Source: Meridianimarinicoccus zhengii (GTDB lineage: Bacteria; Pseudomonadota; Alphaproteobacteria; Rhodobacterales; Rhodobacteraceae). Taken from it: DNA of 64,000 nt. Each line of letters starts with the position of its first letter. Positions within the stretch are counted from its first letter, which is position 1. Shown here piece after piece: positions 54,052-62,433 of the stretch. The translations under genes were made by a program, and so were the position numbers. The DNA is taken from positions 1-64,000 of the forward strand of contig NZ_QDFI01000010.1 in NCBI RefSeq assembly GCF_003254465.1, written 5' to 3'. The notes beneath the pieces were generated by a model. That model did not search any database, was not told the origin of the DNA, and was given only the letters and a program-made list of their open reading frames with translations.

Positions 54052-55185
54052 ATGGCACGGGCCATCGCATCGGCTGACCTCGCAACGCGGGACGATGGCT
54101 TCCGGATAGTCTTTCACTCCATCGGCGGCGCGGCGCCCGGCAATGCCGCGGCCATCGCAATCGGGCTCGGCGTGCCGGTCACCCCGGTGATGGAGGCGCT
54201 CTATCGCGCGCCATCGGTTCTTGTGGACGGGCTGAACGCCGAGATCGGCGAACGCATGCGCGCGCTGCTGACCGACATGGGCTGCCGCGTCACGCTCGAC
54301 CCGATGACCGCGCCGCTGCCCGCACCCGCCCCTCTGCAGGACGCGGCACTGCACATCACGGACACGGCGCGCTATGGCGCGATTACGTCGGCGCTGGCCG
54401 AATTCCTGGGCACGCCCGGGGAAGACGCGGCCCGGCTGATCGCCACACCGCCGGGGATCGTGCTGGGCGGGGTCAGCCCGGCGACGATCGCGGCGCTGGC
54501 CGAACGGATCGGACCGGGCGCGGACCTTGTGGCCTCCGACCCGGCGCACGCCCTTTACGACCTGTTTCTCGGCCCCTGCGACGGGATCACCCGGTCGCGG
54601 CTTTTCAGCGATCTGCGCCGCGCGGGGTTCAAGCCGCTGGCCGATGCAGGCTGTATCCTGACCGGGCTGACCAAGACACAGGCCGATGCAGTCTGGGCGG
54701 CCCATGGGCGGGTGCGCGACCTGCGCGTGGTGAACCGCGATTTCCTGCGTTTCGACCTGGTGCTGACCGGCGGCGCACCGTCGCCCGCCGCGACCCGCGC
54801 GCTGATCGAAACGGCGGGCATCCCGGCCCATGTGGTGCCGCGGCTGTTCGACGAAGGCGAGATCACCGTGATGGAGGCCCTGCTCCATGCGGACATGGCG
54901 CCGGCGATGGAACGGTTGACCGCAGCGGGGCTGGAGATCCGCGCGGATCTTGTGACCTTTCTCCATCTCGGCGTCGATATCGTCGCGGCGCAACATCCGC
55001 GCGCCTTGCGCGACACGCTGAAGGCCATCGGAATCGAAACGACGGAAAGCGACCTGCGCCGCCTGCCCTACCGCCTTCCGTGGCGGTTGCCGGAACTCCA
55101 AGCGCGGCTGCTGAGGGACACGCTGGAGGCGGCAGGTGCGCGAACCGAACTGGTGGACGTGACGGACACGGAGGCGCATCCATGA
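54052..55185 (+). CDS. Protein of five tandem L7/L12-C-terminal-domain-like repeats
   Basis: A 377-residue protein I do not recognise by name. It reads as five degenerate ~65-residue units of alternating strand and helix (about 17-82, 97-161, 168-228, 233-302, 303-370). Each unit resembles the ribosomal L7/L12 C-terminal fold: a first strand (FRIVFHSIG, YDLFLGPC, FDLVLTGG), a helix with a conserved Gly (IGLGVPVTPVMEALYRAPSV) and a last helix-strand (MRALLTDMGCRVTLDPM, TLEAAGARTELVDV). There is no signal peptide or membrane span. The ATG at MARAIASADL follows GGGGGGAC. It is first of a ten-gene block and is coupled to the TPR-like gene by ATGA. It could be a binding scaffold. Confidence 0.7.
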   Translation: MARAIASADLATRDDGFRIVFHSIGGAAPGNAAAIAIGLGVPVTPVMEALYRAPSVLVDGLNAEIGERMRALLTDMGCRVTLDPMTAPLPAPAPLQDAALHITDTARYGAITSALAEFLGTPGEDAARLIATPPGIVLGGVSPATIAALAERIGPGADLVASDPAHALYDLFLGPCDGITRSRLFSDLRRAGFKPLADAGCILTGLTKTQADAVWAAHGRVRDLRVVNRDFLRFDLVLTGGAPSPAATRALIETAGIPAHVVPRLFDEGEITVMEALLHADMAPAMERLTAAGLEIRADLVTFLHLGVDIVAAQHPRALRDTLKAIGIETTESDLRRLPYRLPWRLPELQARLLRDTLEAAGARTELVDVTDTEAHP

Positions 55186-55772
55186 CCGGGCAGACCCCCA
55201 CCCGGCCCGCGGCACGCGGGCACGGGCTGCATGTCGGCATCGCCGAGGCAGGCAAGCTTCGCGCCCTTGCGGGCGACCATGCCGACGCCCTGCGCCATTA
55301 CCGCGAGGCGCTGCGGCTTGCACAGGCCGCCCGTGCGCCCGAGGTGTTCTTTCGCCACTACACCCAGTGCGTGCTGGAAAGCCTTGAACAGACCGGTGCG
55401 CATGACGAGGTGATCGCGTTCTGCGAACAGGCGCTGGACCATTACGCGGCGCAAGGCGCGACACTGACCGTACATCGCCGCGACCGCGCGGCGTTGCTGG
55501 AACGGCTTGCGCTCAACCGCATCAAGGCCGGCCGGGACGAAGACGCCCTCGCCCCGCTCGACGCTGCGGTGGATCTCGTTGCGGCGGGCGACCTGCCGGT
55601 GGCGCGCACGGTGCGCGACTGGCTGCGCCGCGGCATGCGCCCCGACCCGCGCCGCATCACCGAATTGCAGGCGAAGCACGGCTATTACGCCGTCACCGCC
55701 GACCGGGTGGAACCCAACCGCGCCATCGCCCTGCCCGACCGCATGAAGGGACATGCCTCCGCCACGATCTGA
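55182..55772 (+). CDS. TPR-like helical repeat protein
   Basis: A 196-residue helical protein. Two or three tetratricopeptide-like helix pairs are visible: AEAGKLRALAGDHADALRHY with REALRLAQAAR, then CVLESLEQTGAHDEVIAFCE with QALDHYAAQG, and ALNRIKAGRDEDALAPLDAA. These have the small/large residue spacing of TPRs. The C-terminal ~50 residues (RITELQAKHGYYAVTADRVE) are of unknown nature. It is coupled to the upstream repeat protein and followed after 48 bases by the first paralogue gene. It may be an adaptor or chaperone for the neighbouring subunits. Confidence 0.75.
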   Translation: MTGQTPTRPAARGHGLHVGIAEAGKLRALAGDHADALRHYREALRLAQAARAPEVFFRHYTQCVLESLEQTGAHDEVIAFCEQALDHYAAQGATLTVHRRDRAALLERLALNRIKAGRDEDALAPLDAAVDLVAAGDLPVARTVRDWLRRGMRPDPRRITELQAKHGYYAVTADRVEPNRAIALPDRMKGHASATI

Positions 55773-55820
55773 CACGCGACCCGCCACCCAGCTCCGCGCT
55801 GCCGACCAGAGGAAAAGCCG

Positions 55821-57596
55821 ATGCCAGATATCGAAGACATGACACCGGGCCAGGTGCTGGCCGAAGCGAGCGTCGCGGATTTCATCAAGGCGCTCGGCCT
55901 GTCCATCGCCGAAGCGCAGAAGGCGCTGGACGAGAACTCGGTCAACCAGATGGGCGAATTCATCACGCCGCGCGAAGGGCTGGGTGGCAAGTCGCTGCTG
56001 GATATCGGGCTGATGCCCGCCTTCTACCACTACCAGCACGCCGACATCACTTGTTCCATGCAACTGTCCCTGCGTGTTGAAAAAAACATCGGAGTGGGCG
56101 TCAATATCGGCGGGTCGTTCAGCGATACGACGACGTCGAGCGACAGTTCGACGACGTCGGAGACCAGCACGACAAGCGGCAGCACGACCGCCACCAGCAC
56201 CCGCAGCGCCGAGGTGCGCATCAACGTCGCGAGCACCGGGGCGCTGACCGTGGGCGGGGACAGTTTCAGCCTGGCCGGCGACAGCCCGCGCGCGCGGATC
56301 GAGGCGCTGTCCGACGCGATCCGCGGGCGAGACGATATCACCCGCGCCATCCCGATCCAGGAATGCACGCCCATCGACCCGGTGCCGACGACATCCGCAC
56401 CCGCCGAACAGGTGGTCTGCTCGCCCAATGCCGTGGCCTTCGTCGGCGGCGGGTTCGAGAACGGGCTGATCCGGATCGACCGCAACCCGACCGTGGCGGG
56501 GTCGCCGGAAAACTTCCGGCTGAACGGATCGCTGACCGTCCCGGTCAGCCGGGTGACGGGCACCGACGCGGCGGCCAAGCTGCAGTATGCCACCGACGTG
56601 GCCGCGGCGATCGAAGCCACGCCCTTCACCGCGCGGCTGCTGGAGGCGGGCAAGCCGCACCTGCGCATCCTGTTCGACGTGGACAAGGCGTTCATCCGGT
56701 CCGAGTTCGACAACCGGCTGCGCAATTTCGCGGGCTTCCTGCGCGCGACGGGCCTGACCTGCAACGTCAACGGCTATGCGAGCACGACCGCCAGCGACAG
56801 CCATAACCGCACCCTGTCCGAGAACCGCGCGGCGGCGGTGCGCAACCGGCTGATCGCCCATGGCGTGCCCGCGGCGCAACTGCCCACCAATTCCTTCGGG
56901 GAGGATCGCTGGCGGGCCGAGGGCGTGCCGGACGAATACGAAAGCCAGCCGCACCGCGTGGTGGAACTCGTGCCCGATACGGACGACCATTTCGTCTGGG
57001 TGGACGGTGACGCGTCGAACCAGCTCGACGGGGTGACACCAGACCAGTTGGGCGGCAACGACAGCGGCGACAACGGCTGGGTCTATGTCTACGACGCGCT
57101 CGGGCTGTCGGGGTTGAACGGCGAGACCGTCACGATCAAGGGCCAGAGCTTTCCGCTGTCGGGCACAGCCGCGGGCGGCCACGCCGCGGACAGCGCCGAA
57201 GCCTTCGCCCGCAACCTCGCCACCGCGGTCAATGCCAACGCGTCGGTCGGGGTGGAGGCATCGGCGGCGGGCAACGTGACCAACCTGTGCAATGAAGGCG
57301 ACAGCTTCCGGATGATCCTCGTCACCTCGTCCAGCCGCGACATCGCCCTGTCGGGCACGTCGGGCATCACCGTCACCACGGCCTTCAGCCGCACGTCGTC
57401 CTCCACAGGCACGCGGGAGAATACAGGCAACCGGACCGTGGCCATCGGCGCGTCGGTGGACGTGCGCTACGGGCGGCAGTTCGAGATGAACGTGACCGGC
57501 AATTCGTCGATCTCGGCCCGGCTCGTTTCGATCCCGGCCCCGCCGCAATTCCTTGAGACGATCAAGGAATTCCTCGACACGGGCAGCGGGGGCTAA
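55821..57596 (+). CDS. Paralogue 1: DUF2589-like protein with an inserted OmpA-like domain
   Basis: A 591-residue protein. Residues 18-43 are the shared N-terminal helix (FIKALGLSIAEAQKALDENS), residues 58-86 the shared strand (LLDIGLMPAFYHYQHADITC then SMQLSLRVEK), followed by a Ser/Thr-rich linker (100-130). Residues ~282-385 are an OmpA-like domain (LRILFDVDKAFIRSEFDNRL, NGYASTTASDSHNRTLSENR, AAAVRNRLIAHGVPAAQLPT) with the NxxLSxxRAxxV pattern. In other proteins that domain binds peptidoglycan. The end (545-586) is the shared C-terminal block (VDVRYGRQFEMNVTGNSSIS then ARLVSIPAPPQF). No signal peptide or membrane span is present, which is odd for an OmpA-type domain. AGAGGAAA precedes the ATG. 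Function is unknown. Confidence 0.75.
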   Translation: MPDIEDMTPGQVLAEASVADFIKALGLSIAEAQKALDENSVNQMGEFITPREGLGGKSLLDIGLMPAFYHYQHADITCSMQLSLRVEKNIGVGVNIGGSFSDTTTSSDSSTTSETSTTSGSTTATSTRSAEVRINVASTGALTVGGDSFSLAGDSPRARIEALSDAIRGRDDITRAIPIQECTPIDPVPTTSAPAEQVVCSPNAVAFVGGGFENGLIRIDRNPTVAGSPENFRLNGSLTVPVSRVTGTDAAAKLQYATDVAAAIEATPFTARLLEAGKPHLRILFDVDKAFIRSEFDNRLRNFAGFLRATGLTCNVNGYASTTASDSHNRTLSENRAAAVRNRLIAHGVPAAQLPTNSFGEDRWRAEGVPDEYESQPHRVVELVPDTDDHFVWVDGDASNQLDGVTPDQLGGNDSGDNGWVYVYDALGLSGLNGETVTIKGQSFPLSGTAAGGHAADSAEAFARNLATAVNANASVGVEASAAGNVTNLCNEGDSFRMILVTSSSRDIALSGTSGITVTTAFSRTSSSTGTRENTGNRTVAIGASVDVRYGRQFEMNVTGNSSISARLVSIPAPPQFLETIKEFLDTGSGG

Positions 57597-57599
57597 GCG

Positions 57600-58067
57600 G
57601 TGGCCGAGACACCCAAAGTCGCGCGCTCGCTGCTGTCGGCCCCCCTGCCCGACATCATCCAGCGGCTCGGTATCGCCATCGCGCAGGCACAGTACGCGCT
57701 CGACCGCAACTCGGTCTCCATGGCGACCGAGATGGCGGCGACGAAGGTCGAGATCGGCGGCGACGAATACAACCTGCTGAGCCTTGGCTTCGTGCCGTCC
57801 TTTTACAGCTTCACCGAAGCCACCGTCGAGGCGAAGCTGAGCTTTTCCATGACCGAAAGCACCGAAACCTCGGTCAATGTCGGGGTGCAGGTGGGCGGCG
57901 GCACGCCGTTCTTCATGGCGGCGGCCAGCGTTGACGTGGGCTATGCGCGCAAGTTTTCCGTCAGCGCCGAGGGCATGTCGTCCATCGCGGCGCGGCTGGT
58001 CAGCCTGCCGCCGCCCGAGATCTTCACCGACCTTCTGAAACGCAAGTTCGAAACCGACGTGGTGTGA
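57600..58067 (+). CDS. Paralogue 2: minimal DUF2589-like protein
   Basis: A 155-residue protein that is close to the bare shared architecture. The N-terminal helix is at 17-45 (PDIIQRLGIAIAQAQYALDR), the FY strand at 59-86 (LLSLGFVPSFYSFTEATVEA then KLSFSMTES), then a short Gly-rich turn and the C-terminal block at 110-142 (VDVGYARKFSVSAEGMSSIA then ARLVSLPPPE). It starts at GTG, three bases after paralogue 1 stops. It is the most useful member for defining the family. Soluble, no signal peptide. Function unknown. Confidence 0.75.
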   Translation: MAETPKVARSLLSAPLPDIIQRLGIAIAQAQYALDRNSVSMATEMAATKVEIGGDEYNLLSLGFVPSFYSFTEATVEAKLSFSMTESTETSVNVGVQVGGGTPFFMAAASVDVGYARKFSVSAEGMSSIAARLVSLPPPEIFTDLLKRKFETDVV

Positions 58068-58105
58068 CCCGCGCAACCAAGAGCCATCGAGAGGAGAGTT
58101 GAACC

Positions 58106-58945
58106 ATGAGCATCGGACAGGAACTTCTCAACGTCCCCATGGGCGACATGATCCGCCAGATGGCCTTCGCCATCGCGGACGGTCAGACCAAGCTGGACGA
58201 GAACTCCATGAACACCGCCGAGATGATGGGCGGCCTGACCACGGTCTACGACGAAAAGGGCAATGTCAGCTTCGACGACAGCCGCGTGTTCTTCGGATAC
58301 GAATACATGACCCTGGCCGAGGCCGTATCCTACGCGATCATGGACGACGCGATGACCGGCACGCTCGACGATGACGAGGCCAATTCGCTCTTCGCGATGG
58401 TCAAGAAGATCGCCACCACATTCGGCGTGACAATCGGCGGCACGCGCGGATCGCCCACGATCCCCAACACGGACGTGAGCAAGCCGGACGGCACCACCGT
58501 CAAGGCTCCGGACCTGGAAATCCGGATGCCCACCCGCATGTCCATGATGGAGCTGGGCTTCGCGCCGACGTTCTACCAGTTCGTGGACACGATCATCGAG
58601 GTGAAGATCGCCATCAAGATCACCCGCGACCGCAGCTACACGCGCACCCGCACGAACAAGGACAGCTCGATCGATAGCGCCTCCAAGCGCAAGCGCAGCT
58701 TCTGGGGCACGTCGCGGGCGTCGAGCTATTCACGCAACGTCGCCACGTCCCAGGTCGATGCGACCTATTCCAACCGCTACAGCTATTCCGCGGAGGGCGC
58801 GTCGATCCTGCGCACCAAGATCATGCCGGTGCCCGTGCCGACCGCGCTGGAAGACCGGATCCAGTCCTTCATCGAAACCGAGGAAGCCCGCCGCGAAGCA
58901 GCACTCGAGGCACGCAGGGCGGCCGACGCGCCGGATGGCGATTGA
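58106..58945 (+). CDS. Paralogue 3: DUF2589-like protein with a long acidic/basic insert
   Basis: A 279-residue family member. The helix is at 11-42 (PMGDMIRQMAFAIADGQTKL, DENSMNTAEM), then a ~95-residue insert not found in the others (VFFGYEYMTLAEAVSYAIMD and neighbours), then the FY strand at 146-172 (MMELGFAPTFYQFVDTIIEV). A very basic, Ser-rich stretch (RSYTRTRTNKDSSIDSASKR) is followed by the C-terminal block at 217-246 (VDATYSNRYSYSAEGASILR then TKIMPVPVP) and an Ala/Arg/Glu-rich helix. AGAGGAGAG precedes the ATG. Function unknown. Confidence 0.75.
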   Translation: MSIGQELLNVPMGDMIRQMAFAIADGQTKLDENSMNTAEMMGGLTTVYDEKGNVSFDDSRVFFGYEYMTLAEAVSYAIMDDAMTGTLDDDEANSLFAMVKKIATTFGVTIGGTRGSPTIPNTDVSKPDGTTVKAPDLEIRMPTRMSMMELGFAPTFYQFVDTIIEVKIAIKITRDRSYTRTRTNKDSSIDSASKRKRSFWGTSRASSYSRNVATSQVDATYSNRYSYSAEGASILRTKIMPVPVPTALEDRIQSFIETEEARREAALEARRAADAPDGD

Positions 58946-58989
58946 TCCCCTTCGCCCCCCGCTAACCCGTCCCGCGAAAGGAATCCGCG

Positions 58990-59559
58990 ATGTCCGTCAG
59001 CACGGAAATGGTCAACACGCCGTTCCCCGAAATGGTGCGCGCCATGGGGATCGGCATCGCCGAGGCGCAGTACGAACTGGACCTCGTGTCGCTCAAGATC
59101 GCGCGCATGATGGCGGGCTACATGCCCGACCCGGAACCGCGGCCCGGCGAGGACCCACCGCCCGCGCCATCCGGCCCGCCGGAGCGCACGATGCTGGTCA
59201 AGCTGGGGGACGGTCAGGAATACTCGCTGCTGGAACTGGGCTTCGTGCCGACGTTCTACCAGTTCGTGGACACGCTGATCGAGCTGAAGCTGTCGATCTC
59301 GGCCACGCGCGAGACGGAGACGAAGCGATCCTCGACGGTGGTCAACGCGTCGGTGTCGGGCAAGGTCGGCTTCTTCTCGGCCTCGGCCAAGATGCGCTGT
59401 TCGGTCGTATCGGCGTCCTATTCGGCGAAATACCAGTACTCCGCCGAAGGCTCGTCGCTGATGCGCACCAAGCTGGTGCCGGTGCCCGCGCCCGCGATCC
59501 TTGAAGAACGCATTCGCGCGATGATCACCGCGACCACCACCGACGATGACGACGACTAG
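58990..59559 (+). CDS. Paralogue 4: DUF2589-like protein
   Basis: A 189-residue family member. The helix is at 11-43 (PFPEMVRAMGIGIAEAQYEL, DLVSLKIARMMAG), a Pro-rich linker follows (45-65), then the FY strand (80-105: LLELGFVPTFYQFVDTLIEL then KLSISAT), a Ser-rich beta region (STVVNASVSGKVGFFSASAK) and the C-terminal block (140-172: VSASYSAKYQYSAEGSSLMR then TKLVPVPAP). It ends in five Asp. The middle region is what reminds me most of DUF2589 proteins. AAAGGAA precedes the ATG. Function unknown. Confidence 0.78.
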   Translation: MSVSTEMVNTPFPEMVRAMGIGIAEAQYELDLVSLKIARMMAGYMPDPEPRPGEDPPPAPSGPPERTMLVKLGDGQEYSLLELGFVPTFYQFVDTLIELKLSISATRETETKRSSTVVNASVSGKVGFFSASAKMRCSVVSASYSAKYQYSAEGSSLMRTKLVPVPAPAILEERIRAMITATTTDDDDD

Positions 59560-59569
59560 GACCTGACCG

Positions 59570-60604
59570 ATGCGCCGCCGTTCGTGGAAAGACCTCGACC
59601 GACCTGCCGCACCGGCGCCCCCCGGGGCGCCACGGGCCGTGGCGGGCACGGCGCATGCACCGGGACCGGGCGATCTGGCGCAGGCCGCGGCGCTCGCGCC
59701 CGACAGCCGCCTGAACAGCTTGCTGGCGGAACGCCGCGCGCTGGAGGATCGGTTGCGCAACCTCACCGGTCTGCCCGGCCAGCAGGGCAGCGGCGATCCG
59801 CACCGCGACGCGCGCTTCCACGTGCCGAGCTTCGCGGAACGGCAGGCCCAGATCCGCGCGTGGGAAGCCCAACGTCAGGCCCGCGCCGGACAGGCTGCCC
59901 GTGATGCGCAAGGCCGCTGGGGCAGCCGCATCGGTGCTCGGCCGACAAGCGGACAGGGCGCCGATCTGCCAGATCCGGCCCTGCCCGGACCGGCATCGGG
60001 GCTTGGGGCGTCGGGTCTCGGCACAGACTTCGCCGACCGCACGGCAGCCTTGCGCGACAGGATCGCAGGCCGGTCGCGCCGCACGCGCGAGAGCCTTCTG
60101 GACCGGCCCCGCGCCGCCACCGCGCAGGTCGATGCCATCGGCCGTCCCTTGCGGAACATCGGCGACCAGTTGTCCGACCAGACCCGGCAACTGGACGAGA
60201 TGGACCGCAAGCTCGCCGCCGAAGGTGTGAGCGAGGCGGAGCGCGACGAGATCCGCCGCGCAGTTAAGGGTGACGAGATCAAGAAGGTATCGGGCATCAT
60301 CGACCGCGCGAACACTGCCCTATCCGCGCCGAAGAAGGCCGTGGAGCGCATCGACCGGGCCTGGGCCGCGCGCGAACGCCAGATCGCCGGGCCGATGGAC
60401 CAGGTATCAAGCTACGCCGCGACGCGCGACCGGCGGCTGTCCACGGACACCGGCGGGTCGGGGGACCTGTTCGAACGAATGCAGGCGAACCGGCTGTCGG
60501 CCCTGCGCCGCCGGCAGACGGCACAGATGCAGGACCGCCGCGACGAACGGCGACGGGAACGGGCCCGCGAACGGGCCGCCGAACGCCGCGACGCGGACGC
60601 ATGA
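59570..60604 (+). CDS. Arg-rich, helical coiled-coil-like protein of unknown function
   Basis: A 344-residue protein with no recognisable enzyme motif. It has a Pro/Ala-rich N-terminus, a helical stretch at 47-66 (LNSLLAERRALEDRLRNLTG), another at 87-112, a low-complexity Gly/Pro linker (118-152), a longer helical region at 155-275 (LRNIGDQLSDQTRQLDEMDR, ISEAERDE-like text), and an extremely basic tail at 313-341 (RRRQTAQMQDRRDERRRERA). The tail could bind nucleic acid, phospholipid or acidic partners such as the Asp5 end of paralogue 4. It starts ten bases after that gene. Coding is supported by context and by family-like codon use; function is unknown. Confidence 0.7.
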   Translation: MRRRSWKDLDRPAAPAPPGAPRAVAGTAHAPGPGDLAQAAALAPDSRLNSLLAERRALEDRLRNLTGLPGQQGSGDPHRDARFHVPSFAERQAQIRAWEAQRQARAGQAARDAQGRWGSRIGARPTSGQGADLPDPALPGPASGLGASGLGTDFADRTAALRDRIAGRSRRTRESLLDRPRAATAQVDAIGRPLRNIGDQLSDQTRQLDEMDRKLAAEGVSEAERDEIRRAVKGDEIKKVSGIIDRANTALSAPKKAVERIDRAWAARERQIAGPMDQVSSYAATRDRRLSTDTGGSGDLFERMQANRLSALRRRQTAQMQDRRDERRRERARERAAERRDADA

Positions 60605-60632
60605 GACAGGCAGAGCACGATATGGACACGCC

Positions 60633-61271
60633 ATGAGCGACGACGGGAAATTCATCGCCGACACGCTGGAAAGCGTCATCGTGGGCATGGCCGAAAGCCT
60701 GCGCGAGGCACAGGAGGAATTGTCGGAGGCCGCACCGCTCGACGCTTACGGGCGCCCCGTGCCGCAATACCGCATTCCCCATCTCGACTTCGAGATCGGA
60801 TTCAAGCTGGTGACCGACACCAAGTCCGGCGGCGGGATGCGCGTGATCTTCGGCGAGACCACCGACCGGACCCGCGACGTGACCTCCACGATCTCGGGCC
60901 GGTTCGTGGCCGTGCCCCCGGGCGAAGGACTCCCGCTGCCAGTGCTGACGCTGGAGATCAAGGGCACCGGCAACACCCGCGACATCACGGTGACCGCCGC
61001 CACCTCGGCCGGGGAACTGCTGTCGGGCGCGCAGGTGGAACTGAACGTGGACAAGGGCGCGAGTACCGCGCTTTCCGCAGCGGCGGGCGTTGCTGCACCC
61101 CGGCTCGACGGACAGGTGAGCTTTGGGCGCGCGGTGGTGGAGACGAACGAGACGGGGATCGCCACGACCACGCTGACCTTCGGTTCGACGCTGCAACGCG
61201 CCGCCGTCGTCGTGATCACGGCGGAACTGGGCGGCGAGACCGTGCGCGTGCTGACCGGGAAGGATCTGTGA
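60633..61271 (+). CDS. Paralogue 5: helix plus strand module with C-terminal Ig-like domain
   Basis: A 212-residue protein. The N-terminal helix (FIADTLESVIVGMAESLREA then QEELSEAAPL) and a strand (YRIPHLDFEIGFKLVTDTKS) keep the cluster's basic layout, though the FY motif is replaced by IPHLDFEI. Residues ~100-210 look like a bacterial Ig-like (Big_1-type) sandwich (VTAATSAGELLSGAQVELNV, ETNETGIATTTLTFGSTLQR, VVITAELGGETVRVL). The ribosome site before MSDDGKFIAD is weak. It lies 28 bases after the helical protein and one base before the next gene. Membership in the family is less certain than for paralogues 1-4. Confidence 0.65.
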   Translation: MSDDGKFIADTLESVIVGMAESLREAQEELSEAAPLDAYGRPVPQYRIPHLDFEIGFKLVTDTKSGGGMRVIFGETTDRTRDVTSTISGRFVAVPPGEGLPLPVLTLEIKGTGNTRDITVTAATSAGELLSGAQVELNVDKGASTALSAAAGVAAPRLDGQVSFGRAVVETNETGIATTTLTFGSTLQRAAVVVITAELGGETVRVLTGKDL

Positions 61272-61272
61272 C

Positions 61273-62424
61273 ATGGCCGACCTGATCCTGCGTGCCCGGC
61301 TTTTCGACGACGGCGACAAGCCCCTGCAAGGCCACGCCGTCACGGTCGAGATGTTCGACCTGTCCTCGGGCAACTGGCGCTCGTTCGTGGAGGCGCGCAC
61401 CGACGCAAAGGGGGTGATCGATACCCGCTTCGACCTTGCCCGCCTGAGCGTCGGCAAGCTGGGGCCCGCGCTGCGGCTTGTGGAACCGGGGGCGCCAGCC
61501 CGCGTCCTGTCGCCCGGCCCGATGCTGAGCGTGACAGGCCGCGCGGGGGACATTCTTGCCGATTTCGGCGAGGTAGAGCGGCTGGGCGATACCGGCTTCG
61601 ACCGGCTCGACAGCGGCGGCGCGACACGCGACACGGTGGCGGGGCTCGCGCGCAAGGCGGGCGTGCCGCAGACCAACATCCTGCGCAATGTCACGCTCAA
61701 CCCGCGGCTCGGCAGCGTCATCGGCAGCACGTCGGCGCAGCCCGCCCCGGTGGATGCCGCGCGCGACACCGTGGCCCGCGCAGAGCTGGACCCCGGCATC
61801 GCCGCCGAGATCGAGACCATGCGCGCGATCAACATCGACGCCGCCGCGAAGCTGACCGAGAAGGACCGCATCATCGCCACGCGCGAGCATGAACTGGGGC
61901 TGAAGACCGCAGCGCTCGACGACGCGCTCGCCCGCGCGACCGTGGCCGAGGACCGGCTCAAGACCGCCGAGACCGCGTCGATCGGCAAGGAAGCCGATAT
62001 CCAGACCGTGTTCACCAACATCGGCGCCAAGCTGGGCGAGACGCAGACGGTGCTGAAGACCGCGAAAAACCCGTTCCGCATCGGCAATATCCGGGTCGAC
62101 CTGAAGGGTGCGCTGGCCGAGGACGGCAAGATCGTGCTGGGCGCGGATCGCGGCGACGGGTCCGGGCTGTCGGTGGACATGACGCCGGACAGCGGCACGC
62201 GCAGCGATGCGACCGTGACCGTGCCCGACGTGACCGGCCTGACCCTGTCGGCGGCACGGCGCGTTCTGCGGTCGGTCGGGTTGCGCATCGAGACCGCGAC
62301 ACAGACCATGAAGCCCGACGCAGCGGCCCATGGACAGGCCCTGCGACAGACCCCGGCGGCGGGCAGCCGCGACCCCCATGGCAGCACCGTTCTGGTCGTG
62401 TTCGCCAATGTCCCCGACGCGTAG
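61273..62424 (+). CDS. PASTA-domain protein with beta-sandwich N-terminus and coiled coil
   Basis: A 383-residue protein in three parts. Residues ~1-95 are a beta domain (LILRARLFDDGDKPLQGHAV) resembling TTR/CNA-B-like sandwiches. Residues ~172-265 are a coiled coil (AAKLTEKDRIIATREHELGL and the helix after it). Residues 266-300 (FRIGNIRVDLKGALAEDGKI) resemble the strand region of DUF2589-like proteins. Residues ~315-378 are a PASTA domain (VPDVTGLTLSAARRVLRSVG, then LRQTPAAGSRDPHGSTVLVV). PASTA domains normally face the cell wall on serine/threonine kinases or PBPs, yet here there is no kinase, signal peptide or membrane span. Function is unknown. Confidence 0.75.
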   Translation: MADLILRARLFDDGDKPLQGHAVTVEMFDLSSGNWRSFVEARTDAKGVIDTRFDLARLSVGKLGPALRLVEPGAPARVLSPGPMLSVTGRAGDILADFGEVERLGDTGFDRLDSGGATRDTVAGLARKAGVPQTNILRNVTLNPRLGSVIGSTSAQPAPVDAARDTVARAELDPGIAAEIETMRAINIDAAAKLTEKDRIIATREHELGLKTAALDDALARATVAEDRLKTAETASIGKEADIQTVFTNIGAKLGETQTVLKTAKNPFRIGNIRVDLKGALAEDGKIVLGADRGDGSGLSVDMTPDSGTRSDATVTVPDVTGLTLSAARRVLRSVGLRIETATQTMKPDAAAHGQALRQTPAAGSRDPHGSTVLVVFANVPDA

Positions 62425-62433
62425 GAGCACGCC

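Noticed and set aside
55068-58076. A 1002-codon open frame on the minus strand opposite the paralogue cluster
   Set aside because: It lies antisense to four well-supported genes with ribosome sites and shared motifs. Its translation is low-complexity (Arg, His, Gly-rich) with no recognisable domain. Long antisense frames are common in GC-rich DNA with strong third-position bias.
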